Assembly: GCA_003707065.3 (NCBI GenBank)
Contig: PPXM03000007.1
Location: forward strand, 310,001-374,000
DNA: 64,000 nucleotides
Direction of reading: 5' to 3'
From: Trigonopsis variabilis
Taxonomy: Eukaryota > Ascomycota > Trigonopsidomycetes > Trigonopsidales > Trigonopsidaceae
Under the pieces are notes generated by a model. It was given only the letters and a program-made list of their open reading frames with translations. It searched no databases and had not been told where the DNA came from. The position numbers and the translations under genes were made by a program. Shown piece by piece: positions 52,001 to 63,434 of this stretch (positions are counted from its first letter, which is position 1; the number at the start of each line of letters is the position of its first letter).

Positions 52001-52711
52001 CCCACGGTCGATAATTACGGCGATATGGACATTGTGAATCACACCACGGGAGACACGTGTAAACTGAAGTTCAAAGCCAGAGGATGGCGGGGTTCGAGCG
52101 CCTATGAGCTCAAGGGCCATGTATACGATAAAGATAACCGACAGCATTACACTGTTGCGGGACACTGGAACTCCAAGATTTACGCGAGACCAAGCAACAC
52201 GTCTGGAGATGCAGATCTTGTTGCAGCGGGACCCGATGGTCATTCCAGTGGCAGCTCTACAATCTTTGAAGTTTGGTCCAACCATCCTCGTCCTAGAGAG
52301 CCGTTCAATCTTACTCCATTTGCGATCACGTTGAACGCTTTGCCTCCTAGACTGCGCCCGTGGCTGCCGCCTACCGATACACGTCTCCGGCCAGATCAAC
52401 GAGCAATGGAGGAAGGGCGTTATGATGACGCAGCGCGACTCAAGTCTGAGTTAGAGGTCGCCCAAAGGGCGCGACGAAGAGATCGAGAAACTCGAGGACA
52501 GGAATACAAACCGCGATGGTTTGTACCTGACGTGCATCCTATTACCAAAGACAGGTTTTGGCGATATAATGGCGAGTACTGGAAGATACGAGAAGAGGAA
52601 GGCGAGAAGGTTTTGAAAGGTGAGAAAGCTGATTGGCCAATTATCGAGGAGATCTTTGTCACCGAGGAGTCCCAAGAGGCCGACAAGAAAGCGGCCAAGA
52701 TGGAACTGTAA
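49034..52711 (+). CDS. OSH1: Oxysterol-binding protein with ankyrin, PH, FFAT and ORD domains (Osh1/Osh2 type)
   Basis: Three exons: 49034-49053, 49090-49205 and 49269-52711, with introns of 36 nt (CTAACTGGAAG end) and 63 nt (TACTAATGATTAG end). The spliced protein has 1192 residues, like yeast Osh1. Ankyrin repeats occupy about 60-280 (NGETALHVAARLGRSDLVAIY, TGYTVLHDAVRAHNLKMVIFIL). The PH domain is about 302-400 (FRGYLRKWTNYTSGYKLRYFVL). The FFAT motif EFFDVIE (713-719), preceded by acidic residues, is the VAP/Scs2 anchor. The C-terminal OSBP domain has the fingerprint EQVSHHPP (from about residue 882). It should exchange sterol and PI4P at ER-Golgi/vacuole contacts. The 20-nt first exon is the least certain part. 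Confidence 0.92.
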
Positions 52712-53345
52712 GGAGTGCAGATGCCGATGTAAATCTAGTGACCATAATGAAGCCTCACCAGTGGGCTTTACGCAAAGCTACTGATGGCAAAGTAACTAAT
52801 TTATAATCTAATACAAGTAGCTCTTCTAAGTAAAGCAAAAGCGCACATATCAGCCAGAACAAGCTGGGATGAAGGAATGAACATCTTCGGGAATAGAATG
52901 AATTCCATGGCCATAGTGACCGTTAGTAAACGCCCTTGGACGTAAAGGCACATTATTGTAATTCAAACAAGGCCGTCTTGAGCAGGCTCATATCAATATT
53001 TCTATAAGCTTAAATATCAAGATACAGTTCTTGAAACCTAGCTACAATGCAACTACATTTTCAGTGGTTAAAAATAACTCAAGAGACGCGGAAGCGCGCT
53101 TGGAATGGATGGTTGGAGCAAAGAATGTAACGTCCAGTGACCGAAAAGGGTAACTACACTATGAGACGCGTCGACTACCAAAGTAGAAGCTGGGACGTAT
53201 CAGTTGACTCAATCATCCCAAAAGAGAAATGGGACGGAAAGCGCAATCCTGACAGGCGCGGGCTGTGAGAGCAGGTGAAGAAAGCATGATAGAAAGCCAG
53301 GGACAAAGGAATTTCAATTACAAATACAAGGTATAAAGGAGCAGG
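52712..53345. other. Convergent intergenic region
   Basis: About 630 bases between the OSH and KEN-box genes, both ending here. No gene, repeat or RNA was recognised. Confidence 0.45.
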
Positions 53346-53717
53346 TCACCTCATCAAAATCATTTTCACGCTCGAGTGATCGGCGGGTCTTTTTGGAGGA
53401 GCCTGGTCGGAGAGAGATGGACGATGGGGGATCGAGTCACGGCGGACGGAATTGTGGTGAGCAGCAAGACGGCTGGGGGCCAATTCAGACTGTAGAGTGA
53501 CATAGGATCCAGAGTCCTTTTCAGAGCGGAACGTCGTAGAAGATTGGGTATCCTTCTTATGATCCAGACGAGCCAAAGGGCGGCGGTTGGACGATTTTTG
53601 AGCTTTCAGGACATTCTTCTGGATTCCTTGAAGTCCTGGAGGGATATTCTCTTTATCGGCTATAGGATCAAGATAGACGAATTGACGAGTGCGAGGAGAG
53701 AGCGAGAACGACGGCAT
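53346..53717 (-). CDS. Small KEN-box/D-box protein, possible APC/C substrate or regulator
   Basis: I do not recognise the family. From ATG 53717 the protein has 123 residues; an ORF start at 53771 uses a non-ATG codon. It is basic, low-complexity and disordered. The N-terminal half has DKENIPPG, a KEN box (22-24) with the Pro context of real degrons, and RRPLARL (45-51), a full RxxLxxL destruction box. Both are recognition sites for the anaphase-promoting complex with Cdh1/Cdc20. Ser-Pro/Thr-Pro sites are few. It might be a securin- or Acm1-like regulator, or simply a mitotic substrate. The 3' end reads KMILMR, and GATGAG-GTGACC there could be a splice donor, so the protein may be longer. It is divergent from the 54068 gene across 350 bases. 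Confidence 0.5.
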   Translation of the reverse strand: MPSFSLSPRTRQFVYLDPIADKENIPPGLQGIQKNVLKAQKSSNRRPLARLDHKKDTQSSTTFRSEKDSGSYVTLQSELAPSRLAAHHNSVRRDSIPHRPSLSDQAPPKRPADHSSVKMILMR

Positions 53718-54067
53718 CTGAGAACTGAGGCCAAGGATGACAAGAGACGAGACTGAGAATGAGCAGAGCAACCAAGAGCGGGATGGCTAGCCTGGAATAT
53801 TGAAGAAGGGCGGTAGTACGCAATAAACGAGGTTGGTATTGCTAAGCAGGCGACAAGATGAGAACTAGCGGGGAAGCGACGGGAAAGACGTGGTAAAAGT
53901 AGAATTGCACGAGTAGGAGGGCGTATTGTTTACTATGGTTGCTGTGGTGACATGTCAACAACATCTCCTACTGCTTGTGTATCTAATCTGCGAGACCATC
54001 GAGAGTGTTTGGGAGAAAACAATAAAGGCATTAAGGTCCTCATTACTGCGAGGAGAGTTAAGAAATA
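53718..54067. other. Divergent promoter region
   Basis: About 350 bases shared by the KEN-box gene and the 54068 gene. I see no MCB (ACGCGT) site here and no coding frame. Confidence 0.4.
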
Positions 54068-54928
54068 ATGGAAGACAGTTCCTTTATTGAGCCGTCGGTT
54101 CCATCTCCTCAGATGTTGGTGACTCCAAGACGAAACGATCGAGTGTTGGAGCTATTAAAGAAGGCCAGTCCCACGATTGATTGGACGCAATTTCTTGATT
54201 TCCACCCACCGCAAATAAATGAAGAGACTGCGACGGTGGGGCCTCGAGATTTATGCATTGACATACCCCGATCAGAGTCAGAGGAGCGCGCGGTGAGCCC
54301 GATCCAAGGCTATTTGGATATATTTGACCAACCAGACCCATCCGAAGTATCTTTCTTCTCCGATCCTTCCTATTCAAGAAGCATATCTTACCCATTTACC
54401 GGGCTGAATGATCCAGCTACTCCATTGTCGTTGGATCCCGTCAAGGATTATATAAACGACAACAACTTTCTTTTATCAGATCACAAAGAGAGCTTTTCAA
54501 GCAAGGGAGAGTATACGGCTTCGGAAAGCCTTGGTTTTTTCCCCGAGACTTGGACGGCGAGCTCAAAGTTTTCCGACTCTTTTAGTATCCATGAGGACCC
54601 TGACGATTCCCCCGATAATACAATTACCCCATCGCAGGGCGCCTTGTCAGCGGTCGATGACAGTCGGCTTGTTGAACTCGAAAATCAAATGAATATGCTG
54701 GGAAATCTTGATAGCTCAGCCAATATCGGTTCAAAGAAACCATCTGCTGGACTCCAGTCCATCTCTACAAGCGAGGTTTCTGGGGCCAAAAATACTATGG
54801 TACCACATGATATGGGACTGAACATACTGGGATCGAAGAAGTTCCAGACTTATCTTTATGACCGGGAAATAACCAGAATGTCGCAAATGCGACGGTTCTT
54901 GCAACTGGAGACCAAATACGGGGTGTAA
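54068..54928 (+). CDS. Unknown acidic disordered protein
   Basis: 286 residues, single exon. The N-terminus has one helical, conserved-looking segment (RRNDRVLELLKKASPTIDWTQFLDF), then a long acidic Ser/Asp/Pro-rich region and a C-terminal helix (YDREITRMSQMRRFLQLETKYGV). No family recognised. A TP-RR site (LVTPRRND) is a possible CDK phosphorylation site, and a VELENQMNMLG heptad-like piece may pair with a partner. No signal peptide or membrane segment. Divergent from the KEN-box gene, so co-expression is possible. Confidence 0.6.
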   Translation: MEDSSFIEPSVPSPQMLVTPRRNDRVLELLKKASPTIDWTQFLDFHPPQINEETATVGPRDLCIDIPRSESEERAVSPIQGYLDIFDQPDPSEVSFFSDPSYSRSISYPFTGLNDPATPLSLDPVKDYINDNNFLLSDHKESFSSKGEYTASESLGFFPETWTASSKFSDSFSIHEDPDDSPDNTITPSQGALSAVDDSRLVELENQMNMLGNLDSSANIGSKKPSAGLQSISTSEVSGAKNTMVPHDMGLNILGSKKFQTYLYDREITRMSQMRRFLQLETKYGV

Positions 54929-55067
54929 TTTATCTTTCAATTATTTGTAGCTGATACCGAAGTAGACTGATAATATAGCTGATATCGGGTGTCTTTATAA
55001 TATAGCCGCTGTAGTTCTGTTCCTTCCTATTTGGGCGGTCCCACATGGGATCCGACCTTGTAACGTG

Positions 55068-57082
55068 ATGAACCCGGCCGAGCAAGATGAAGTTCTCAGG
55101 CCTAAAATAATCAATGTCAACCCTGGAGAGGTCGTTCACCAGCGGGTGCTGATAATCTTTGGTTCTGCTGGGTCTCAGGAGCCTCCCTTTTGCGGCAGCG
55201 GCAGGGTCAATGAGCCCGGCAAGGATAACGAACCTTACGTTCAAGTCACCCATCATCAAGGGGAATTCCCGTCTTTGAGGACTCCAGTCGCCGGCGGATA
55301 TTTCAAGACACTCGTCCATTTGGTTCCTGGGGACAATCAGCTCAAATTCTCCTACTATGCGCCCCAGAGTCTAGGTCTGGAGCCAATTGACACCTTTCTG
55401 AACGTCTACTACTTGCCTTTATTGCAGAATCCTCCTCTCCATCTGGCTATATTGGTTGCAAAAGACTCTCCGCTGACCTATGATACTATGCCGGGAGCGG
55501 ATCATCCGTGTCTCGAACAGGCGATCCGCAAGTTACGGATGGCAGGATATTTATGGCAAGCGTTCACGGCAGAACAAATGTGGAGACAAGGATTCGGCAG
55601 AAGAACCTTTAGATTGGACGAAGAATACACATGGGATACGTTGAGTTCTCAGGAGCAACATAGACGACAAACAGCTAGAGTGTACATTGTGCGGACCGAT
55701 AAAACACGAGCTGAACTGCTCGATCCCAACATTGCTCAGCAGAATAAATCAGCAACTCGAGCGGGCGACTTGTTTGGAATAACTCTGGAGGCGCTGGAGA
55801 AATATGGAGCTCCATTCAAATGTCAGGAAGATGTCCATGTGGCTTGTCTTCTCTTGGATAGCCACTGGGACCCTAAAATGAAGCTATTGCGAGGGCATGC
55901 TGCTCTGGGTGGGGGTGCAGGCAATAAGCGCTTGGCTATCTTTGGCAGCCACTTGACCTACGCCTGCCCGGACAGTCTAGAGAGCGTTCTCCCCTGCTTT
56001 CTTGATGAACGGAGAAGCGACCAGAAATATGTATCGGATGACAATTTTCTCTGTGGCACTTTCTGGGAAGCAGCCAATATCGGAGTGGGGGCCATGATGC
56101 ATGAAGTAGGTCATCTTTATGGATTGCCTCACCGTCCCGATGGAATCATGCTCGCTTCGTACGTGAATCTCAATCGATCCTTTGCGATCATGGAGCGCTA
56201 CAGCGTCCGGACGAAAAGCGCTGGCTACTCTCCTATCCTTCCCCAGGCAGAAACCGGATGGCACCGATTAGACACCCTCCAGTTCCGATTCCATCCTGCT
56301 TTCAGGCTCCCCAATGAGATTCTGGTGCCAAAGAAACAGGCTGTTTTGATTCCAACCCGCTCAGGAGTCCTGGCTGTCTGTGATAACGGCATATATGCTA
56401 TCGAGGTAGAGATCGATGGCAGTCTCCGAGGATGGCTGGAGTTTCTGGACCCTCCTCAGACGCAGATTCCCTTAACTCGACAGCGATTGCTCGATTCCAT
56501 TTCTGATGTGAACTTCCGCCGGCCAGATAAGAAGATAAAGCTGGCCTTGCTGGCTCGAGGCGACGTCAAGACAGACATTGACGACTACGATGAGGCGACC
56601 TGTCCTCACGGCGAGACGGCCGATGGACGACTGATTTTCAAAGGACCGCTATGTGGATATATGGGAGCCTCCCAAAAGATCGAAGAGATGCTGCCTTTTG
56701 ACCAGGACCGCCTGACGTCTGTCATAGTCCATGCTGGCGATGCCTTGGATGGACTCGAGTTCATCTTTGCCAGCCAGGGAAGCAAACTTTTTGGTTCAAA
56801 CGGCGGCAATCCGTATCGGATGGATTTTGCTGCAGATGAGCAACTGATTGGATTTATTTTCTGGGCAGGCGCCTGGGTTGATGGCGTGCAGGTGATTACA
56901 AACTTGCGAACAAGTCCTCGCTGGGGAGGAAGGAACGGACAGGGAGGCAGTCCGACTCAATGTATCGCTCCCCCAGGACACCAGCTGATGGGACTATACG
57001 GGGAGAAAGCGGTAAGTTCGTCTACGGGTGTTATTAACAACAGGCGTGGCTGTACCGAATTGGAATAATTTACGCGGGATAA
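55068..57082 (+). CDS. Putative zinc metallopeptidase with C-terminal jacalin-like domain
   Basis: Exon 1 55068-57011 and exon 2 57044-57082, with a 32-nt intron (GTAAGT donor, TTATTAACAACAG acceptor). The spliced protein has 660 residues. The catalytic segment AMMHEVGHLYGLPH matches HExxHxxGxxH (His345) of metzincin-like zinc proteases, as in the fungal YIL108W-type family. The C-terminus is a jacalin-like beta-prism: GPLCGYMG, SVIVHAGDALDGLEF, FGSNGG and PGHQLMGLYGEKA. Splicing adds AWLYRIGIIYAG, the usual last strand of this fold. Without splicing the frame runs to RGCTELE at 57068. The protein has no signal peptide, so it is probably cytosolic; the lectin-like domain may recognise glycans or proteins. 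Substrate unknown. Confidence 0.85.
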
Positions 57083-57878
57083 GAGCACATAGAGACGGTC
57101 AAGGCCGAGATAGAAATATAAACAAACCAGTCTATACGAGCTAGTGGATTCCTGTGGTGGCCAAGCTAAGCAGTTAAGGAATTTACCAGAGCATTTTGTA
57201 CGGGGTGCGAAAACGGTTAGCGGGGTCTCTAGACTGAGGCTAGGCGAAGATTTCTGTAGAGGAGCAATACAAAAATAGGGGTGTAACATTTAATGGCAAT
57301 CAGGGATGCGTAAAGTGGGATCGCCGACACAAGGGTCTGGGAGACATCAGGGGTAGAGAGCAGGAAGCGACGATCGTGACTGCAAAAAGCCCTGATCGCT
57401 TGCAGAGGTAGGGCAGCAATCGAGTGTGCGCGTGATATGGCCAGTGTGACAGTGGGCGACTACTGTTTGGTGTGATTCATGCAGGCAAATCGCAGACGGT
57501 GAGACGACTAGTCGGAATACGCGACGCGTGTATGGACGCGTGAGATGGAAATAGCCCAAAGAGGAAAGTGTGTCGAACAGGAGTGACTGAATGGGACGAA
57601 AATACGGCGGAGAGAGGTGACTGAACGTCCCAAAAGGGCAACTTACATAACCTCATGTATTGCTCCCAAGAGCCCGAGCCCAGGGATGGAGGGGGAGCGC
57701 AGTCAAGGGATTATTCAGGGGTTTCCCATACGCAAGACTGCAATCTTGTCTTGTATACTCACATTCTTTTTTTTCTCGCCCCGATAACTCGACATTCGTT
57801 CATTACAAGAGGTTGACTGTGGACATTAGGACATTCTTTAAGGTGCCAGGAGCGAACAAAGACAAGCAGATTTGAACG
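57083..57878. other. Intergenic region before the large DH/PH-like gene
   Basis: About 800 bases. A 70-residue minus frame (57347-57559) and a plus frame (57660-57875) do not look like proteins. No RNA gene or repeat recognised. Confidence 0.4.
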
Positions 57879-60800
57879 ATGGCATCAAATAATCTCGCCA
57901 GAAATGAGCTTGATAATAGAGGATCTCTTGCGACTTTAAGGACATCGACTCATTACGACAAGTCAAGAGAATCAAGTTACAAATCGTTAAGATCGACCGT
58001 CTCGTCCAGTAGTGCCTCCAAGTCCATGGATGGCTCTCGTTCTATATCATCATTATCGTCACTTCCCTCATGCACTTCAATTGGGTCAGCTATATCCTTG
58101 AAATCTACATCTCCTATTGGTCTGGAGAACCTGATAGCCGAGTTCACGTTGAGCGAAAACGTATACGTCACGGAATTGCGACTGGTCAAGGAACATCCGC
58201 TAGTTGAGGCAATCTTACAGAAACATTTAAACCCAGGATCTTCGCTGGACGATATTATCGAATGGGTAAGTTCCATTAGCTTTGCAGGGAATTGCTTGAG
58301 TCACATCAAGCAACAAGAGACCTGTATACGCGAGTAAGAGAGAAAAGCTATAACTATATAATCTAATGGCTGCTTTCTGCCATATTTAGATGGGCTCTTC
58401 TCTGACCCTGGCTCCCTTAGACTCCCCCATGAACATACTAACCGTTCTAGGCACCCACAATCATCCCTTTATATAGTGACTACATTGCCGCATTTGAATA
58501 TCGAACGGACTTGTCCACCAAGAAAGCATATCTCTTACGTCGTCCTTTGGTACGGCTACGATTTCTGAGCAAATTCTTCAAGGTAAGTACCATCCAACAA
58601 AAACGTGCTTAACCGATAGAAACTGGTCGAGCTTGACCCTGGTTCTGAACGCGTGCTTGCGTTATCCAACCAATTTCGACGTTTAGTGGGCGAGGCCAGA
58701 GATAAATTTGCCTCTGAACGAGATAGAGCCTATAGATCCCGGATAGATTTGTCTCTAGCTAGATCGTTTGAAACTCACAAGGCAGTCTCTGCTTGTTTGG
58801 ATCTCGGCCGAGTCGCTCTTCGCGCCAGGTTTGAAGGGTCGGCCTTGAGCATCAGTGGCCATGCCATCAAGACTTTTCCTGCCGAGTTATTGCTATTGGC
58901 TCCTTCGTTAGACCCTAGAGCTCCAGAAGAATGCACCGAATATGAAGGTTTAGCTATTTGCGGGCTTCATCCCGACGACCCTGTACCATATCTTGTCTTT
59001 CCTGTCTTACGACCCGGTGATGTCACGTTTAATCTCGAAAACCGCCTTCTTAGCTTCACCTCGCCTTCTGGTTCGGCCGCTTGGATGTCCTGCCCTGACG
59101 CCGAGCAGCGGTCGGAATGGTCCGCCAAATGTAGGACTTTGTTCTCGTGCGAGTCTTCTCGTCAACGCAGTCCTTTGGATAATCTCGATCCCATTCATGG
59201 ACTGGGTATTGCCCCCGGAAAGTCTCACAAGCAAAGCTCGTTCAAGGCTCCTCAGCCTGCTATTATTGAAACGGTAAAGCCTAGTCGTGGCAAACGAGCG
59301 ACCGAGAGCGGCCAGTTCACGCGGTTATTCGGCTTTCAAGAGAAAAAACCTACGCAAAAAGTGACTTCAAAGCCCGCAAAACCCAACCCGAAAGAGCAGA
59401 CAAAGCCTTCTCCTCAAGAACCGGTCTTGGCCAAGTCTGAGGCTAAACCGTTCAGCTTTCAACCGGAAATTGCAGAGCTGCCTACTGTTCCAGAGCAAGC
59501 TCAACCTTCTGATGGCGAAGAAGCCCAATTGTCTTCGATATCCTTGGATTTTAAGCTCTTCCAAGATACATCCCTCCTAGACATCGATGAGTTGAAGCCG
59601 TTCTTGCTAAGTGAGTCCTCCAAACAAATGAAATCATCCGTCTCAAGGAAACGCCTTTCCGCTACATCCAATCAATTACCCAGGTCCACGAGTTTTTCCC
59701 GGCGCAGCAAGCGATTCTCTAAGCCTTCCTTCCAGACTCACGCTCGAAAGTCCTCAGGAGACAAGGCCCTTAAGAAGAGCAATAGCATCAAGAAGATCCG
59801 CCCGGTTGAGCGCCGACGAAAGTCCGCAAGCCCTAAGAACCTAGGACCAAGCGCATTTGGAAAGCCTACCGATAACAAAGGGCTGCTAGCCGGTATTTCA
59901 GAAGACAGCTCAGAGCCAGTAGTATCCAAGACATTTTCCAAACCCAGGGCTCTAAGAGAGAAATCAAACAATGCAGGGTTTCCAAAGGTCTTGCTTAAAG
60001 AGAAAGAGTCTTTGGAAAATCACAAAAAGGCTCCTCGCAAACAAGTCGACACGGCCAAAGACAAGAAACTTCAAGAAACTCCCAAAGACAACTCTCTACC
60101 GAAACCAGTCGAAGATGCAAAGCCTCTACAGAAACCAGTCGAAGATACAAAGCCTCTACGGAAACCGGCTAATGACAAAAAGAACCAGGATTCTGCACCT
60201 TTGAGGGAAACAAAACCGTCCAAGCCTCTTCTAACTCCTTTAATTCCTCCTTCCAGTCCTATTCCTGTTGTTAAACAGGTCCCGTCTTCCAGGCCTTTGG
60301 TCAGCCCGAGCTCTTCCGAGTCGACTGTGGAGCTTGACGTTGCATCCAAGCCAGTTGCTCTCAGTGATCTGGTGACTACTCCTACAAGGAGTCTCAAGCT
60401 ACGAGATGCAAACGAGGGACCCTCTCCCTCATGGGAGGATGAGAATTCCAGTTTCTTTGCTGATAACGATGCCGATCTGCTAAGTCCATTGAATCCTGAT
60501 TTCTCACTTGCTATGCTAAAGGATTCCATGCAAGATCTTCGATCAAGCAATGAGACCACAGATGCCAAGAAGGAGATTTCGCACGATCATAGTCGCTCGC
60601 CTGATGCTACCACCAAGAGCAGCGCAGCAATGTCTGCAAAGGTGGTTGAATCAGAGATCTCGGATGCGTTTGTGTCTCCCCAAGCTGACGAGACTTGCTT
60701 GCTTGACTTTAAAGCCAATAATGATATCAAAGCCAAGCCAGTTCCTGCTCAGGATGAGTCTCTGTCTTTTGTGTTGCCAGAGCCAAGTGGCAATTTCGTC

Positions 60801-63338
60801 CAAAGTCCAGATTCAATGCTCACAGACTCGACCACATACGGTATTCCTCGATCTTGCTCGATCCCATTGATAGATATGAACAGTCCTGAGCTTGACAAGA
60901 AGCCTAATGACGCAACAAGCCCTCACCTTCACGGCGAAGTCAAGGAAATGCCGGCTCTCACCAAGGAAGCAGAGGTCGACAAGGCTGAAATCAAGGAGGA
61001 CGAATCGCGGTCCAATCGAAACCGATCACGTTCAAAATTGGATAAGGTGATTAATGCTAGCGATCTGGATAAGACTGAAGGCTCTGAAAGGTTTACATTG
61101 CTGGTTGACGATGACAAACCGCGGCCTCTGGCCGCGCGATCGAGCTCCGATCCCGTCGATGGACAAACAGACAAGCATTCTCGTCCAGAAGCCCCAAGAA
61201 CAGTCTCTGAGTCGCCTCAAGTTAAATCGTCTTTTGGTTTCCTGCAGTTCTCTAAACAAAACAGCGAGGCTCCTGCTCCTGAAGCCTTCAATGTGGCATC
61301 GCTGATCTCTCCGGCCAAGACGGAATTCAGCGATGACGATCTACCTCTTATCCAAGATACCAAGGCTCGGCGTAAGTCTGGACTGCGGAAATCGTTCTTT
61401 TCCTCGTCCAAGCGGAACTCAGAGGTCAGGTCATCCAAGCGATTCTCGATCTTCTCGCTCAAATCTCTATCAGGAGGCAAGAAAATGTCCTCTTCGTCAT
61501 CTTCAGAGTCTGTCAGTGACGCTTCCGATGCGTGCAGTGAAACCACGGTCGAGACTCTTCGAAATGAGTCCAGCAAGAGTGAAAAGGCTGGTGCGGCAAA
61601 GAAAGAGACAGACTCTAAAAAGGAGGACCAGACTACTACTCCTGGACACCGCGTTCTAAGCCCAGAAGCCTTTGCTGCCCGTCGTAAAGTCTTCTCGACC
61701 CAGTTTGCTGCTCATGAGGTTCCCAAGTTTACATTCGACCGGCGACAAGACATCGAGGATGGGTCTCTCGCTCAGGGATACGTCCAGTTGCCCGATTCTC
61801 CTATCAAGGCTGAATCGACCCAGCCCCAGGCACAAACAAACGCTGAGCGTCCGTCTTCAAGCCGACTCAGCGCTTCAGTTAGAGCAGAGAAGCCAACGTT
61901 GCCCGTCCTGGCTACTCCTCAGGAGAAGGCCAAGGCGACCTCGAAGAAGAGCGATCAGAAAGACAAAAAGTCGAGCGAGAGTGGGTCCAAGGTATCTCAT
62001 TGGACGCGACGAATCTCAAGTCTCCGCCCTACACCGTTGAAACTTAACCAGGAAGAGGCTCCGTTGCCTGCCCCAGTTGCACTGGCCGAGTATGATGCTC
62101 CGCACAGCGCGGTTGGACGAGTGAACCAAGCTCTTACGCCCATTCTTGAAGATGACGGAGACCTTCCTCCCCCTGTTTCTGTTCATACCGATCATTTCGA
62201 CTCTCCTCGTCTCTTTGCCATCCCGCCTTCTGCCATCTCTCAGCCTTCGTCCTCTCGATCTTCCTCTCCAAGCCCTTCTTCTAACCCGTCGGCAGATCCA
62301 TCAAGAAATACTTCTCGCGCCGTTTCCCGGTCTGGCTCTCCGTTGATTTCTCCTCGGTCGGGCACCTTTTCAGTATCGGGAACCCCAAGGATCCGAAGCC
62401 CTGGACTGCCAGGCAAGGCCGTCCTGTTTCGAACGACTGCTTCGGTGTTCCAGTGGCGCCAGTCAAGCTGGGAGCGCGTTGGGTCTCGAGACTTTCTCAT
62501 TGACGTCTTGGAAGGTCCCTCGGTTGAGATCTGGCCAATGTCAAGACCAAACCCCCTTCTCTCTTTTGATGTTTGTGGAGGCGCTCAGGTGCAGCGCACG
62601 ACGGCATTAGATATCTCCATCAAGCTATCCAAGCCCGTGAATGGCTGGGAAAACATCATGCTCAGGTCCAAGCTACAGTCTGACGCCGAGCAGCTGCTCC
62701 AAGCCATGAAGAGCCAATCTCGGGCTCCCAGCGCATCATCGTCGCCTCGCTCATATTTCTCGGGCTCTCCTCAGCCCAATCGAGAGGAGACTTATTCCTC
62801 GTCGTTCAGCATGTCGTCGTTTGCGACCAGCGCCAGCGGGTTCAATTCAAGCAATAGCACCGATAGCAGTGTCTCTTCGTACGCTTCTGACTCCAAGAAG
62901 GTCGGTGTGGAAGGCCCTGGAACCGCTTTTCTACCTCTGGCCAGCGATATCAAGTGTCGCCTGCTGAGTCGGCAGAATGCGAGCCAATGGAAAGTTCTGG
63001 GGCAATGTGAAGTGACAATTGAGCTTGTCGTTCCACGATCAAACGGAACCAAGGCCATGTTGAGCCCAGGCATTGCAAGCTCTGGCGGAGAAAGCGCCCG
63101 AAGACGGGTTGTCATTCGCAAGGCTGGGACCCGGGCGATTATAGTGGACGAAGTGGTGAACCCCGAGCAAGTCGAAAAGAGCGGTAAGGTTGGATTGATG
63201 TTTCATGTGATGAAGAACCAGAGGGAACTCCCGGCTGCCATTGCAAGCGATGAAGCCGGACGGCATGAGGTCTACAAGGCCGAGTTCAAAGGCGAGAAGG
63301 ATGCTTACATGATTGGGTGCGTTTTGGGGAAAAAATGA
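57879..63338 (+). CDS. Large disordered protein with RhoGEF-like (DH) and PH-like regions
   Basis: Three exons as I read them: 57879-58265, 58451-58582 and 58620-63338, with introns of 185 nt (GTAAGT donor, CTAACCGTTCTAG acceptor) and 37 nt (GTAAGT, TTAACCGATAG). The spliced protein has 1745 residues. Exon 1 carries ENLIAEFTLSENVYVTELRL, like helix 1 of a DH domain. Exon 2 reads YSDYIAAFEYRT and AYLLRRPLVRLRFLSKFFK, like the later DH helices. A PH-like region follows (about 225-350, WMSCPDAEQRSEWSAKC). A very long Ser/Pro/Lys-rich linker (about 390-1400) precedes a second conserved C-terminal part (SSWERVGSRDFLIDVLEG, SGKVGLMFHVMKNQREL). The DH is shorter than usual, so exchange activity is uncertain. 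Likely role: cell polarity or wall signalling. The first intron is the weakest point. Confidence 0.65.
60094..60171 (+). repeat. 30-bp tandem repeat inside the DH/PH-like gene
   Basis: Two full units and a partial third, with CTCTAC-GAAACCAGTCGAAG as the core, coding for KPVEDAKPLQ / KPVEDTKPLR. It lies in the disordered linker. Confidence 0.8.
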
Positions 63339-63434
63339 ATACTCTAGAATATATACAATAGTATTTTGTAATGAACCAGTGATCGTAGACGGTCGGTGGC
63401 ACAGGCGACTCATCCAACACACAAGTGGACCCAA

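Noticed and set aside
51851-52399. 182-residue minus frame inside the OSH gene
   Set aside because: Lies opposite the conserved ORD domain and is a codon shadow.
58266-58287. A 22-nt intron (GTAAGT to TTTGCAG) in the DH/PH-like gene
   Set aside because: Shorter than any other intron here, and the downstream frame then hits a stop; the longer intron to CTAACCGTTCTAG restores the DH reading frame.
60071-60568. 165-residue minus frame inside the DH/PH-like gene
   Set aside because: Complement of the Ser/Pro/Lys-rich linker; low-complexity shadow.
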